Shown here piece after piece: positions 36,405 to 48,600 of a stretch of DNA of 64,000 bases. The position numbers and the translations under genes were made by a program. Under the pieces are notes generated by a model, which was not told the DNA's origin, did not search any database, and saw only the letters and a list, made by a program, of their open reading frames with translations. How positions within the stretch are numbered: position 1 is the stretch's first letter; each line of letters opens with the position of its first letter. The stretch is from Isoetes taiwanensis (lineage: Eukaryota > Streptophyta > Lycopodiopsida > Isoetales > Isoetaceae), in contig JAJEKV010000008.1 of assembly GCA_021234155.1 (NCBI GenBank), forward strand, positions 940,508 through 1,004,507. The letters are read 5' to 3'.

Positions 36405-36516
36405 CTTCCTTATTCGGCCCCCCTGCTGACGTGGCATCATATCCGACCATTGAATGCTTGAATTGGAGGGCCAGATTTGATGCCACATCAGTTTGGAGAG
36501 GGGTCGAATAAGGAAG
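36405..36516. mobile_element. Small TIR MITE (112 bp)
   Basis: The left end CTTCCTTATTCGGCCCCCCT, continuing to TGACGTGGCATCA, is matched in reverse complement by the right end (TGATGCCACATCA to CGAATAAGGAAG). Arms are about 35-40 bp. No target duplication was identified and no coding is present. Confidence 0.75.
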
Positions 36517-36745
36517 ACGCCCCCAGATTGTCAAGCACAAGAAGTGGTGCTGCAAGATCTATAATTTTCGATATGGGCTTCTTTTTATATGTAAGTGTTG
36601 CTGGATCATAATTCATTCGTGAAAGAGACTTTCATTTGACTCTAGAAAAATTCGCTATTAAAAAACACCTTTCATGAAACTGTAGAAGAGGGCAAAATCT
36701 CACGATGCAACAAAATTTTGGTGTTCCAAAGACTAAAAAAAAAAG

Positions 36746-39330
36746 TCACAAAGAAGCATTAGATGAGACGAAGATAAGATCCTCAGATCTCATCTTTATC
36801 ATCATCAGATGGTGTGGAGACATCATATATTGATCATATAATCTATCCTTAATCTCTTGGAGTATTTGACGTAGAGTAGAGAGAATGATTTTAAACACCA
36901 GGTAGCACCGCTTTTCCAAATGGCCCAGCAGGCCAACGGTCGTGTAATATGGAATGCTAGTTTCTTGTGTCTTCGCCAATGTCCAAGGAATGAACCAAGG
37001 AGAATTTGTTGTTGCTAAGATGTGGTGAAAAACGAGCCTAAATCCATGCCCATGTGGTATGAACATTGCCACACACAAGACAAAATAATGTTCAATAGTC
37101 TTCAACAATACCTTACTTTTGGGGTAGAGTGGGGTTACTCATGGCTTAAATGAGTGGACCTTCGAATTTACTCTAATTGATCAATGAACTATCTGCCAAA
37201 GAACCACCGAATATTTGGGAATAATACTTTTATCACAGATGTAGTTTAATATGTGATGGAGATGCTCCTCTTGCATTGCCAGTGTGAAGATGGAGGCAAG
37301 GGAAGAGCGGATGTCAAGAATCTATAGAAATGCTTGAAACAAATCCTTACCCAATGGAATGTCTCCAGTCATTTTTTAAGTCCGCTTCTCTTCATGACTA
37401 GGCATAAGATGGATGTTGTCTGCAACAATTTCCCATATAATGAAGTCCTACACAGTCAGATGATATTTTTTCACGAAATGCTAGCCAAGTGAGAAGCCGT
37501 TCTTTGTAACATTACACCTAAAGCATAAAATCAGTAGCGTCCTGCCACCTCTTATGTGTTCTAGATTGTAGAGAAGCCACAAGCAGGAGGGAATCAAGAG
37601 GAAGCCACAAGAAGAGGGACGAATTTGAGGCACGGGAGAATATATCTAGAAGTTGTTTGACTGTGTCAAGATTCCCCCTCGCTAGCCTCCACCAAAAGAG
37701 ATGTATCATCGGCAAACTGGTTAGAACCATTGGCTATCCCAAACCAGCAACAAGACCATCGTCCATCGCTCTCCTGAGCAATTGTGAGTCCCTCGGCTAC
37801 GATAACAAAGAGAAATGGGGCAAGTGGACAGCCCCGGCTAATGTCCCTTGCCAGTGTGAAGAATTATGATGGACGTCTTTGAAAAAGAACCCTTGCTTTA
37901 GCAGACCAATAACAATTTCCGGAGAATGGAGGAAGAGGGACCAAAAACTAGTTTGCCCAATGATGTGACGGATAAACAACCACGAGATGCTATCATACAC
38001 TTTTGCAAAATTCAATTTGACGTATACTACTCTCCGACTAGTTTTCCTTGTTCAATACATGCCCTCTTATACCACAGCTACATAATGTGCCTGCCAGGCA
38101 GAAAGCCAGTCTGCTCTTTACTAATTGAGATCGACAAAACCTTCTATAGCTTTTTTATATATGTTTTTTCTATGATCTTATACACTACTGGCAGCAGGGT
38201 AAGTGACCTCCAATGAGAAATTACAGTAGGCTCCTCAACCTTTGGGATCAGGATAATAAGACCCATGTTAAATATCATGTCCAGCTAATGAGGCTGCAAC
38301 AAATCCTGATATGCTTGTGACATAACATTGGTCGTCCACTCCCAACAAGAATAAAAGAATTCAATGGGCATACCATCCATGTCTGGACCCTTGTCCTTGT
38401 CCATCAGGAATACTGCTGGCTTCAGATCCGCTTCTGTGAGAGGAGCCTCAAGTTCTTGCTCGGCTACATAAGAAAGATAATAGGCATAACTTTGGAAAGT
38501 ACAATGTCCATCGCCTCCTCCTAAAAGAAAAGTGCTTTTCTCTTGAAGAAAGATATGGAATGCCGAGACAAGAAACCGCTCCACTTGCTCAGACGCGGAG
38601 GCATGGTCCCCATTCTCCATCCGAATAGAAGTGGGGAGCCGAACTTTGGTATCATAAACCAGAATGGCCGGGGAAAAAAAATTTCGTGCACCTATCAGCC
38701 TCACTCAGCTATGACAGGCTTGCTTTCACTTTATCTCGCTTTGATACTTTTGGGCTCAAATTCCTATTGCTTCTCGAGCATGAGAATCTTCATAAAGTCT
38801 AATCTGCAACTCACTGTACTTTTGATTCAAATGGCATTTTCTTGCTGTACAAAGTTCCTACTCCACTGCATAGCATAGGCCTTAACATTTGCCCGCGCAT
38901 TCATAAATCTCTTCATTGGGCTTAGATCAATGGCTTTGGACTCTCAGATGCCATAACATCTAAGCAATGAAATCCTCATTCTTCAAGTCTTGAGCATTCA
39001 CAGAAAGTATGAGAGGAGAGATCCACTAAATCAATGATATGAGGACGATAGTCAGAAACACTTTGGAGAACATAGTTCTTACGATGCATTCAAGGTAGCA
39101 TATGTCAAGCATACATGTTGGTCTAGCACCGGTCATGCCTAGCTGCAACATGTACTTCCCCCTGAGCACCATTGCACCAAGTGAAGCCCGGGTCACCTAA
39201 AATCTCCAGGAAGCCATGCTTAAAGTGGAGCTTATCCCATTGCTCTTTCTCAAAATCTGAGATAGTCCCATCACCATCAAGCTTGTCAACACTATCCTCA
39301 ATCATGTTAAAATCTACAAAAAGCAATCAT
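36746..39330 (-). pseudogene. LINE ORF2: endonuclease and reverse transcriptase, broken
   Basis: The endonuclease piece reads DFNMIEDSVDKL and DPGFTWCNGAQG (39326-39123), the L1 AP-endonuclease C-terminal pattern. The RT starts with a GPDMDGMPIEFFYSCWE segment (about 38400-38350), continues through WRSLTLLPVVYKIIEK in another frame, TGFLPGRHI (about 38110-38080), and FAKVYDSISWLFIRHII (about 38010-37960). A segment matching GFADDTSLLVE is split between frames near 37700, followed by NLDTVKQLLDIFSRAS. The tail (37108-36746) resembles the zinc-binding region after RT. Several stops and frame changes show long inactivity. Confidence 0.85.
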
Positions 39331-40263
39331 GATATATTATCTCCCCATATTTTCAGTGTATTCCTCAAAGCGACCCACATGGATGCCCACTGGCTAAGCA
39401 TATTGGATGCGTAGACATTTATAATGTGCTACACGTGTGCATGTTGCTTCCACTTGATGGCCGACCAACTGCGCTACTTATCCTTTGCTATGAAAACTAC
39501 TTTGATGTCCAGCGATCATGATATGAAAGTGCCACCTTAGAAACTAATAAAAAATAGCCACGAACCCAACATGTTGGCGATCTATAAGATTTACAACCCA
39601 TTAATGGATCCTCTATGACATTTCTGCTTTTACAAACACAAGATTTTGGAGTCAAATTTCTCAATGACGCTTCAGCGCCCTTTTGTGGAGGAGGACTTAA
39701 GTCCCCTTAAATTCCAACTGACAACCTTTTTTGTTTCTTCCCTTTGAATCTTTCTGAATCTGTTGGGGTGGACCATCATGCACCACCGTTGCTAGCTAAT
39801 CGACACATCTCATCTCTATATCTCCATCGGGAGAGGCATCTGAGGCAGATTCTGGATTACCTTCATTACTGTGTCCATAATAGGTGGAACTGCTCCATCA
39901 ACCTCGTATGTCCAAAATTTTACTTGTTGATTGTGCTTGTTTCTTCGTGAAGTGATCACGTTCTGCTCCAACTTCGGTGACTTCTTGGGTGGAGATCAGG
40001 GCACCAATTGGGACCGTCGTAGATGATAACTGGATGGTTGAGAAGTAGGTATATGAGCCACTTCTTCGGCGCGAGGGGCTGGGAGGTTACACGACTACTG
40101 CAGGGCACGGAGGTTTCACAAAAGCGATTGGCTAAAAAAAAAACACGTCGAGAGGCCTGGAAGAAAGTGAATCAGCTGATAGCTGGGAGGGATGTGCAAT
40201 AAAAGTAGCTGGATTAGGGACCTTGGTTGAAGAAGGTAAAACATAAGAATCTCCAGCTACCTT

Positions 40264-41198
40264 TTAGAGGAGGCATTGATTTGAAGGACTTAGAGGGCAA
40301 CTTAAGAGAAGGAAACCATCAATTAAGTTCTTTAGCATTGAGGAGTTCAAGCTTGTAACATGAGAGAAAAGACTGCTTTTGATCATTACTTCTTCTAGCA
40401 AATCTCTATCCATGGCAAGAGCAACACAAATCTGGGGCCCCCTTGTGATGGTATGGGCTACATAGAAGCCTAGAGCATTGGTTGTGGATATCAAAAACTT
40501 TAAAACAAGCAAGCCCGACGACAAGTCAAGAATTCGAATCGACAAGGTAGTTTAGCCTTTAAAAAGCATGTCAACAGAAGACCAATAATAATTCTGAAAA
40601 ATAAGCTGTCATGCCACCCAATGTATCAAGTCCCTAGAAACTAACTTAGTGACATCCTCCTGTTATTAAATATTACGAGGAAGAAATTATTGCCAAGGGA
40701 CTTAAGTGACTCAAAAGGACATAACTGATGCCTAAGGACGAGAGCATCATGTCAACTCGCTATTTCATTCAAATAAAAATCTTGAATCTGTCCAAATGCC
40801 ATCAACCGAGAATGCCACCAAGTTTATTAAGTACTCATCTACTCATCATGGTCTATCTGCATCATAACCTTGTTGCCTACTTGTCCCCCTAATTTCGACA
40901 ATATTTGGTAATCCGGATACCAAAGATATTGAGGTTTTGGTGTTTGCATATCCTTGGAGATAATCTTCATATGTCCGACTTGTTGTCTTTTTGAATGAAG
41001 GAAAAGAGCATCGAAAGTGCTATTTGTAGTTGGTGGAAGATCCTTTCTAATCCATTTGCTAAAACGAGGGTTGGTCGAGGTAGGGGGCATTGCCACTCCA
41101 AACCGGTTGAGAGGGACACCCTTCAAGCTTCTTGAATGATTGTCCACAAATGTCCTTAGCCCCAATGGATTTTCCTTGGCCAGTACTCCCATCAACAT
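40264..41198 (-). pseudogene. LINE ORF1-like (DUF4283 type), broken
   Basis: The upstream open part (41198-40839) runs from MLMGVLAKENPLGLRTFVDN to an IDHDE end. The downstream part (40545-40264) contains TNALGFYVAHTITRG and ICVALAMDRDLLEEV, similar to the segment after the DUF4283 fold in plant LINE ORF1 proteins. The zinc knuckle expected further on was not found. Same strand and order as ORF2. Confidence 0.6.
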
Positions 41199-41391
41199 GT
41201 GAACAAATAGGAAAACTGGGAGATGAATCTATTTAATGAGGATGGGAAAAGCCCCCATCGTGGCTATACATAAATATGGAAACTGTGGCTCTTCACATGA
41301 GATGTGCCTCTTGGCCTGGATCGCCAGCTTGACAGTCTAGTTAGCTTGCCACATAAGCACTTATAGATCTATTACGATCATATTTGCAACA
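41198..41391 (-). repeat. Possible Copia-type LTR fragment
   Basis: On the minus strand a polypurine run AAGGGGGAG (41400-41392) is followed directly by TGTTGCAAATATGATCG, and the sequence ends ...TTCACA at 41198. This gives a 194-bp TG...CA unit next to a polypurine tract, as at the 3' end of many plant Copia elements. No second LTR, primer site or pol coding was found, so this is only a candidate. Confidence 0.3.
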
Positions 41392-41399
41392 CTCCCCCT

Positions 41400-43040
41400 T
41401 GATCAATAGATCAATGAAAGTGTAAATTTAAATTTCCTTTCTATCCCCTAACTGCTCTCAACTGGGCCATCCAAATGAGCTTGAAACTGCTCATCTTTAG
41501 ATGAACTAGAGGCAACTGCTCTTTTCCTTAACATAAGGAATTTAAGCTTGTAGACTCTTTAAATTAAACTTCCCTTAGCAGTCAATCTACTCCTCCTTAC
41601 TGCTCAAACTGAGCTCATCTAGGTGGCCATGTAAACTGCTCACCTTTCGATGGTCTAGGGAATCCTGTAACTCCATCTAGAAAATTCAATTTGACTCTAT
41701 ACATCTATACCCCATTAAGGAGAGCTGAGGATGCATGATTACATTGTAGTGCATTTCTCCCCCTTAATCTTGCATCCGAAGATAATAAGATAAGATACTG
41801 GATCCTCATCCACTCCTTGCTGGATACGTACTAATGTCCTATAACTAGTTACTTAATAATTTTCTAACCAGTTACTCATACTAAGACCATGTAACTTAGG
41901 CCTGGCTTATCCAGAAATCTTCTTCTTCTTGGGGCCACAGCCTTCAGGCCAATTGCGCTTGACCACTAGTCTTCGTAAGCATGGATAAAAGCTTTATAAG
42001 GTTTGCATAGCTCATACTTTGATTTTCTTAAGACTCGTCCTTTTGAACATCGTGTTCTCTCATTACACGAAAGGACTTGTCATCCGCGTTACCACTGGAA
42101 TATAATATATGAAATCCTTTGAATCCATTTTAGTCTGCATCACTTTTTGCAATATGCTTCAACAATTCTTCACGCCTGGTCTCTAGGCACATTTTCACTT
42201 CTTTAAAAATTCATCTTTTTGAATGCATATAGACATTCATGCAGAATTGCCTGCTTCTATCAGAGGTTTTCCTTTCTTAAAAAATGAAAAAAATACTTGA
42301 AATATGACATATATCCTGAAGCGATATTAAATTAATACTGTTCCCCCTGCTTCACAGCCGTCTGCATGCTGCATGAAACAATCAAGGAAATTGAGCATCT
42401 GCTTCATACCCTGCCATATGTCAAGGCAAGTGGGTCTGCCTTCCGGCAGTTTCTGCATCCATTCTAATCAAGAATGGCAAATCACTACCAAATAACCTAT
42501 AGAATCCAGTTAAGTTTTGCCTTGACGTGCGTGGAGCGAGGAAGGGTCGGGCATTCTTGCCAGCCCCCGACCTACGAGAATCTGTCAGCGCGCCTCGGTG
42601 GCAAGAATGCCCTCCCCTTCCCGTTCCACATTACGTCGGGGTTCCCAAATCCGGCCCGCGCATTTGTTCCCCAAATTCGGCCTCTAAATCTGTGCCATGC
42701 TTGACTTCTGCCTCATGCTTCTATTCGACGATGGGTCTCCTGCGCCATATTCTTCGGCCTCCCCAAAACTTTCCGGAGCGAGCTTGAATCTCTTGCTCTA
42801 TCGTTGAGTAAGTCTTGGAGCCATATTGAATTCCTGTGGTGCATGGAGTTTGCTTACATCGGGGAGCATCTTGATTTTTGTATCATCGGAGTTTATTGCT
42901 GCATTTGTGAGAAAATAAAGCTTACACATGATCGATTATTCAGGATCTCCAAAGCTTGAATAAATCAGACTTCTAGATTTAATCTGAAATTCATCACAGA
43001 GCTTCTAACAGAGACTGTTTTCCATCTGCAGAATCTGGGC
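41400..43040. other. No gene; local inverted repeat
   Basis: AT-rich non-coding sequence with a GC-richer island at 42530-42730. GGGCATTCTTGCCA (42549-42562) is exactly reverse-complemented at 42599-42612, a 14-bp hairpin with a 36-bp loop. Overlapping ORFs in the island carry no recognised motif. Confidence 0.5.
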
Positions 43041-43044
43041 TCCT

Positions 43045-43500
43045 TCAATTATAATTTATGTGGCATATTTCTCTATTAGACATATTAAGGCTTTTACCTA
43101 TCTTAAGATCCCAAGTTGGGGTGTTGTTAAAGTCTCCAACCAAAATCCAGGATATGGAGCTATAGTTAACAGAACCAAGATCATATGTCTTGCCATAATT
43201 TTTCTCGTTCTTTAGAGATAGTAGAAGCATAAATGTTTATGATGCCAAACTGGGAGCCATCATGAAAAAAATATAACGACTTACCCAACATTTGAAAGGA
43301 TTTATTATAAACCAAAGGCTTGTGATTAAGATTTTTCCACATAATAATGAGGCCATCAGAGGTTATTGTAGCATCAATCCATATAAAAGAAAATCGGGGG
43401 CCAATCCAGTTTGCAAGATTAGAACACTCAAAATTTGGAAGCCTAAGTTCTTGCAATACAATAATGTCAGCCTGATAATCCCTAATTTGAGAGATAGCTC
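43045..43500 (-). pseudogene. Second LINE endonuclease fragment
   Basis: The minus strand reads LQELRLPNFECSNL and IGPRFSFIWIDATITSDGL (43456-43300), and then IINIYAS in one frame. After a shift near 43200, SWILVGDFNNTPTWDLKIGK follows (about 43150-43090). These are the N-terminal and central motifs of the L1-type AP endonuclease. It differs in sequence from the endonuclease at 39.1-39.4 kb, so it is a separate insertion. The rest of this element is absent. Confidence 0.8.
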
Positions 43501-43629
43501 TCCTCCTTTTTACATGGCCTTCGATAAACCCCAGAACTTATTCTCTCTGAACCCATTGCATTACCAATTGGAAGCTCTCCATTTCATTCTTTTTCTCTAT
43601 AGTATGAATTTCTTTTTATGATGTGCTTG

Positions 43630-45790
43630 CTACCCAGATGGCCCTGATATGAAACCTAAGAAAAAAACTACTTCTTAACCTTATGCTCTTTACATGCTTC
43701 AGATGAAACTATTGGATCAGCTTGCATGGCTTTTTCGTCAGAATTGGTCTGTAAATATTTCCAATGTTTGGATACAAAAGTTTTAGCTCTTATGTGTTGC
43801 CTTTTTGAATTTCATCCAAGTGAAGCACGAGCTTCATTTACCCTCCTCTACTCTTGACTGCTATGTCATGTCTTTTGTAATTTCATTCAAGTGAAGCATG
43901 GGCTTTCACCTAAAAGTTTTACATCTCTACTTTGCTCATGAATCTCTGATGTTATAAGAAATCCTATCCTTTATAAACACATCTTGCCAGCATACATTTG
44001 CAGTAGGTATATAACTTGATGGTCTAATGCATATCTTGTCCATCATAATCCTATCTAGATATTCAATAAAATTGTATCCATTCTATATCGTCAAACACAA
44101 GAAGGAGTTCAACAAGAAAGAGCATTATGGTTAGATACAAACATTAGTGTCACAACATTTGCAGGATAATAATTTAATGTGTACATGGAGCGTTCCCTCA
44201 AAGATCCTAGTTGCTCTCTTATTTTGAATCTTTGGCCATTCGATTATGTGTAGGTTTATGTGTCCATGAATTCTTTTGGAATAGAATCCTCAAATAGCGA
44301 AGCTTTAAGTTAAAAGCAAGCAATTTTATGTCTTTTTTTTGCTGCTAAATAGGGATTATCACAGGACGACGATGCAATTGAGCACTAAAAAAAAAGGAAG
44401 TTTCCTGATCTCGGAAATAACATTCTCTATGTTCAAAGAATCAAAGCGGGCAACAATACAAATGCATCATCATGTTAAATATAATATGAGATTGATATAT
44501 ATTTCTTGCATGAATAGCTTTAGAATTCTATCTGTGCAAATAGGTGATTATATACATACTGTATGTGCAAATAGGTGATTATATAGGTACTGAATGCAGC
44601 AATATTTACTGAAACTTATCTCTGTACATTGGCGCTTAGATTTTCAATTACAATCTGCTGTTTAATGTGACAGGATGACTTTGTTTCTGCTATGAATCAC
44701 AAACATGTGACTTGGCAAGATCCTTATTTGGTATAAAAGACATATGCTATTAAATTGAGAGATACCCACTTCCCATTTTCTTTTTATTTAACTCCCGAGT
44801 TATACATTGTAATATGCATGTCATTGAAAATAGTTGTACAATGCTTAAATACAAGGCTAACAATTTTGAATCATATTTCTACCCATGGCAACATCTTTAC
44901 TAAAAATACAGAGATATATGAAATAGACAATTCATTTCCAAGATAAAAAAGAAAAACAGTAGAATGCACTGAACTTAGTCCATTAATTTACAGAATATAC
45001 AATATGAATCTCCCATATTTTAATCCAACTCTATATTAAAGAACCTTCTATCCAAGATCTTTATCACTTGCGAGTCATCATCGCTTATCTTTGTCATTTT
45101 TAGGGAACATTACAAAACTTCAAAACATTGTATGATGCACTTACAACCTCCAACTTTGGAAACAATTTGCTCATCAAATAATTATCTGCCCTATGATTAG
45201 ATACCGGCGGCTCTGCAAACCAAGCATTATCCAAGTTGTAATAGCACTTATAAGCATTGCTATTAAGTATAAATGTATTCTCTGAGTCATATTTCCAAAG
45301 TCTTATACCTTCTCTAAGCTCTTTAAAAACAAAGATTTCTTTCCATCCTTGAGCTTAATGATGGACTCAACACACTCAAGTTGGGACCAAATAAAAACAA
45401 AAGATTGCATAATCGAAGTCGGGAGAAATGTGCCCAAAGCTGACCTGATACTCTCCAAGTCTCGAGCTTAACAAATAGCCACATCAACAATGCATAAGCA
45501 TGATTGAATGAACTCAAGTACTCTAGGACGAAGAAATATATAGTTTGTCTTTGTTTCGATTGGTACTGTCTGCTTAGTATCTCTGAAGCTTTATCCTTTC
45601 TGACATGAATACAAAAGAACTCCATTAACTTCCAATATCAACAGCTTCTTATAACAAGTAGGTTAGTAGTAACAGTACATTGTTCTTGTATATAGTTGCC
45701 TCTATCTATATTGTCTACCTTGTCTGTACCATTTTCAAGGTCCTCAATATTGTCCATTTCATTTTCATTGACATGGCCCAACTCAATCCA
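43630..45790. other. No gene recognised
   Basis: AT-rich sequence with short ORFs only. A 31-bp phrase near 44540-44584 (GTGCAAATAGGTGATTATATA) is tandemly duplicated once. A 100-codon minus-strand ORF at 45323-45625 has no motif I recognise. Confidence 0.45.
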
Positions 45791-45958
45791 AAGTATATCT
45801 TTTACATCATCTTCAGAGACATTGCTCTAGATCCTTGAAGGTCCTTAGAATCTATTTCAAGTTTCAATCTAGAGAAGCAAAATGAGATAAGTAGGATGAA
45901 CGAATGTAAGAGGAGGAAGAATGGAGAAAAGAATATGGGACGGGGCAAGAGAAGATGC

Positions 45959-46850
45959 TTACACAGTTTGTTGTCTAGCAAACAAGAGAGCTGCTTCTTT
46001 TGCATTGTTATCGAGTGGTTTCGGTAAGACAGCTCCTTGATTGTTATCCTCTAATGAACACTCATCATTTTCATCGGTGTCTTCATCACCACTTTTCTGA
46101 TGTTCATCCTGTTCTTCTTCAATTTCCACTTCCTTAGCTTCCTTCTTTCTTTTAACGAAGTTCACAACATTATATCTTCTCTGACTCTCCGGCTACGATG
46201 GAAATAGCTTTATATCCAGAGCATATAGCTGCTTGAGCAAGTGTACCATGAAGATACCATTCACATATCATAGTCCCTTCTTCACAAAATGAGTCTATCA
46301 GATACTTTGCAACTTGTGGTCTTACTGGAACTACATTAACAGGTCCTCCATTCAAACCCACATCAGAATAGGAAGGCTTTTCAGATACATAACTGTTTGG
46401 CTCCCAATCACAATTCAATTTCTTATCAATAGTATAGCAGACTTCAATGGGACTTCTTTGAAGATAACACTGTTTAGATTCTACAACACACGTCCCAGGT
46501 TTTGAAATCATAACTATCGGAAGATAGGAAATACCGGTTAACGGCATAATCTCGATTTTGATATCACTTGATGTTCATATATACCATTCACAATTTGCTT
46601 ATCCCCTTCGATAAATTAGGCGATGAGATCTACACAACATTGGGGACCTATTGGAGATAGGATACACTTTGTATACTTGTTTAGCAATGTCATATCTGAG
46701 CATTTCCTCCAAAATTACTCAAAATCATTTGCATCCCACGTTATTTTACTTCCAAAGGAATACAAATCAAGAGCAAATAAACTAATAGGTGCTTTTGGAA
46801 GATTCCTACCACCAAAACCTTTACAACCTATGGACAACTCAAAGTAATTC
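45959..46850 (-). pseudogene. Methyltransferase-like C-terminal part of an unusual protein, decayed
   Basis: From 46850 the minus strand reads VNYFELSIGCKGFGGRN, then FALDLYSFGSKITWDAN, with an in-frame TAA near 46720 (FE*FWRKC). After a gap, the segment 46547-46170 contains LNGGPVNVVPVRPQVAKYLI, then DSFCEEGTMICEWYLHGTLA and AICSGYKAISI. This has the shape of the SAM-binding motif region of a Rossmann-type DNA methylase (an acidic residue, then a G-x-G loop, then a helix), but the loop reads EWYLHGTL where D-x-Y-x-G-x-G would be expected. An acidic/basic tail (EEEQDEHQKSGDEDTDENDE) follows after a one-base frame change near 46170. The methylase assignment is a visual similarity only. Confidence 0.42.
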
Positions 46851-47204
46851 ACATCTTTGGGGTCAAACTTTCGAGTTTCTATTCCCATTTTACTCCTCGG
46901 TATTTCTTTAACATTTTTTACGGCAAATCATCGATCTTTTTGTTCTTTTGATGAAAGGAAGAGAGATAACTCGGCGATATAGAGATAAAAACTTGAAGAT
47001 CTTCATCATTGATGTTAAAGGCCTTTGCATGTTCTCGCATAATCAAATCTAAGTTTTTCACAAGATTGATAAACCTGGGTGACACCATGTTTCATTGCCT
47101 TTTTTCTTATAGGAAGTCGCACAATCACCTAAATCCACAAGGTCATGCCTTTTTCTTTTTTTCTCAACAATACTTCACCACTTAGTATTCTTTTACGTAA
47201 GCTC

Positions 47205-47470
47205 AATCATATCCGGTGGTGCCTAGTCCTTGCACCTTTCTCATAAATGGGATGTTGAAAATGTCCAACTTTGGATTTTCAGGTGGATTCCCTGTTGAAT
47301 CATTCAATTTCTTTTCCATCCATCTATCCCAAATAGTGTTCCAATTCTTCCAAGCCTTGTCACAAAGTGTGATGAATTCATAATGTTCACTCAACCTCTG
47401 TTTACTTGATTCATTTCTCTTTATCCCTTTCCCTGTTATAGTAAACTTGACTAACTTCTCAAATTCCTAT
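47205..47470 (-). pseudogene. Middle exon of the same family (unrecognised)
   Basis: The minus strand reads EFEKLVKFTITGKGIKRNES, HYEFITLCDKAWKNWNTIWD and NPKLDIFNIPFMRKVQGLG, ending at a stop at 47203-47205. A plausible AG acceptor lies directly before EFEK. It is well-formed protein sequence with many Trp and charged residues, but I do not recognise a domain. Its strand and position between the ParB-like and methylase-like pieces suggest it joins them. Confidence 0.4.
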
Positions 47471-47815
47471 GGTCATGAGTAAGATTCAATAACACAAACA
47501 AAAAATGCATAGATGAAAAATAATGGCATAGATACTCACCTGCCAAGCGCTACTTTTCCCGTGGAGTTACGGGTGTCCTCTCTGGTCTTCCAAGTGAGAT
47601 CCATTCTAGAATGGGACTCGCATGAAACCAACAAACCGCCTAGACTTGCTTCTCATTCATCTCAGCAGATTTTCTACAATGGTGGATAGTGGGTGGGGAG
47701 CCGCACACATGCGAACTACCCATAAAAAATAAAGGGAAAATCCAATTATATCATTTGGACCCCAACAAAATACAATGCTAATAGAGATCTGGCTGAGTGT
47801 ACCGCCGAAAGCTTA

Positions 47816-48130
47816 TCAAGGGATTAAAAACCCCCCTTTCGGGTTTTCGAGGAAAAACCTAGTGATAAACCTCTCTAACAAGGGGCTGGACAAAACGTAA
47901 GGCATAAAAATCGCTCCCAAAACCCACGAATGGAAAAGTCGAAACAGATGCCGCTCGCTAACCTGTACCTGCACATCACCAACAAAACAACAAGACAAAA
48001 CAAACCTCCCAGAATGGAGGGGCTGATTACGCGCGTGCCACGCGATAAAAATACAATAACAAAGAAGGGGAGGGTGGGTTCAAAGAGAATAAGGTGCTGC
48101 TGAGAGAGGAGAGCGCCCGATGAGAAGTCG
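47816..48130 (-). mobile_element. Probable LINE 3' end inserted in the ParB/methylase-like locus
   Basis: On the minus strand this stretch ends GGTTTTTCCTCGAAAACCCG, AAAGG, then GGGGTTTTTAATCCCTTG. It shares this phrase with the 3' end of the LINE at 54.2-54.85 kb (GGTTTTCCCTCGAAAACCCT, then GGGTTTTTATCC). The translation SSKTRKGGFLIP-like versus PRKPFGRGFYPARI in the two copies shows the same relation. Only the terminal few hundred bases are present, as expected for 5'-truncated LINE insertion. Confidence 0.5.
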
Positions 48131-48359
48131 AAGCTTAAACGCCTAAAATAGCGAACTCCCAACTGCGGGCATGCGCCATCCGCATGCATGCAAACATGCA
48201 TGCTCGTCCCATTCTAGAATGGCGATCCGATGTCTCTGGATCGATGGGATTAACTTCTTGCATGCTTTAACCCGATCAACATATGGGCTACAATACAAGA
48301 TCATAAGAATTATATTAGTAGAGGAACTTTGTGTGAAGAGAATAAAAAAAAAAGTACCT

Positions 48360-48600
48360 TTCAAAATTTGAAACAATATTAATGTTATTTTGGACATGAC
48401 TCAACAATGCCAAAGTACTGCTTTTTGTTTCCCCTGATAATACCCGACACTTCCTCTTCTCATAAAGCTTTTTTAAATCCTCTGCTCCCTGAACTCCAGA
48501 AGGTAGTTTGAGTAATAACTGAGCAGCCATGGCTGAGTGTTGTCCTTCTATAATATAAAACAAAATATTTGGATCATTCAACTCCTTCTTGGCAAATTGG
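48360..48600 (-). pseudogene. ParB-like N-terminal exon
   Basis: The minus strand reads FAKKELNDPNILFYIIEGQH, SAMAAQLLLKLPSG and KRKCRVLSG, followed by LLSHVQNNINIVSNFE, then a GT donor (about 48357). The G-Q-H-S...AA...L core with a following CRVL strand resembles the ParB/sulfiredoxin fold (in bacteria G-x-H-R...A). It is on the same strand as, and upstream of, the methylase-like segment. ParB-plus-methylase fusions are familiar from phages and plasmids; in a plant genome this would be unusual. The assignment rests on the motif alone. The piece ends abruptly at about 48600 where a plus-strand exon begins. Confidence 0.42.

Larger units (their letters stand above)
36740..41198 (-). mobile_element. 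L1-type LINE retrotransposon, degraded
   Basis: Minus-strand remnants occur in the order expected for a plant L1 element read from high to low coordinates. ORF1 (DUF4283-type) lies at 41198-40264, endonuclease at about 39420-39120, reverse transcriptase fingers and palm at about 38700-37500, and a C-terminal zinc-binding region at about 37110-36746. Frames shift often. No poly(A) tail could be identified at the left edge, so the 3' boundary is approximate. Confidence 0.85.

Noticed and set aside
41761-42360. Additional polypurine-like runs (CTCCCCCTTAA, TTCCCCCTGC) suggesting a Sirevirus-type multiple-PPT region
   Set aside because: No pol, integrase or paired LTR was found nearby, so the short motifs alone do not support the call.
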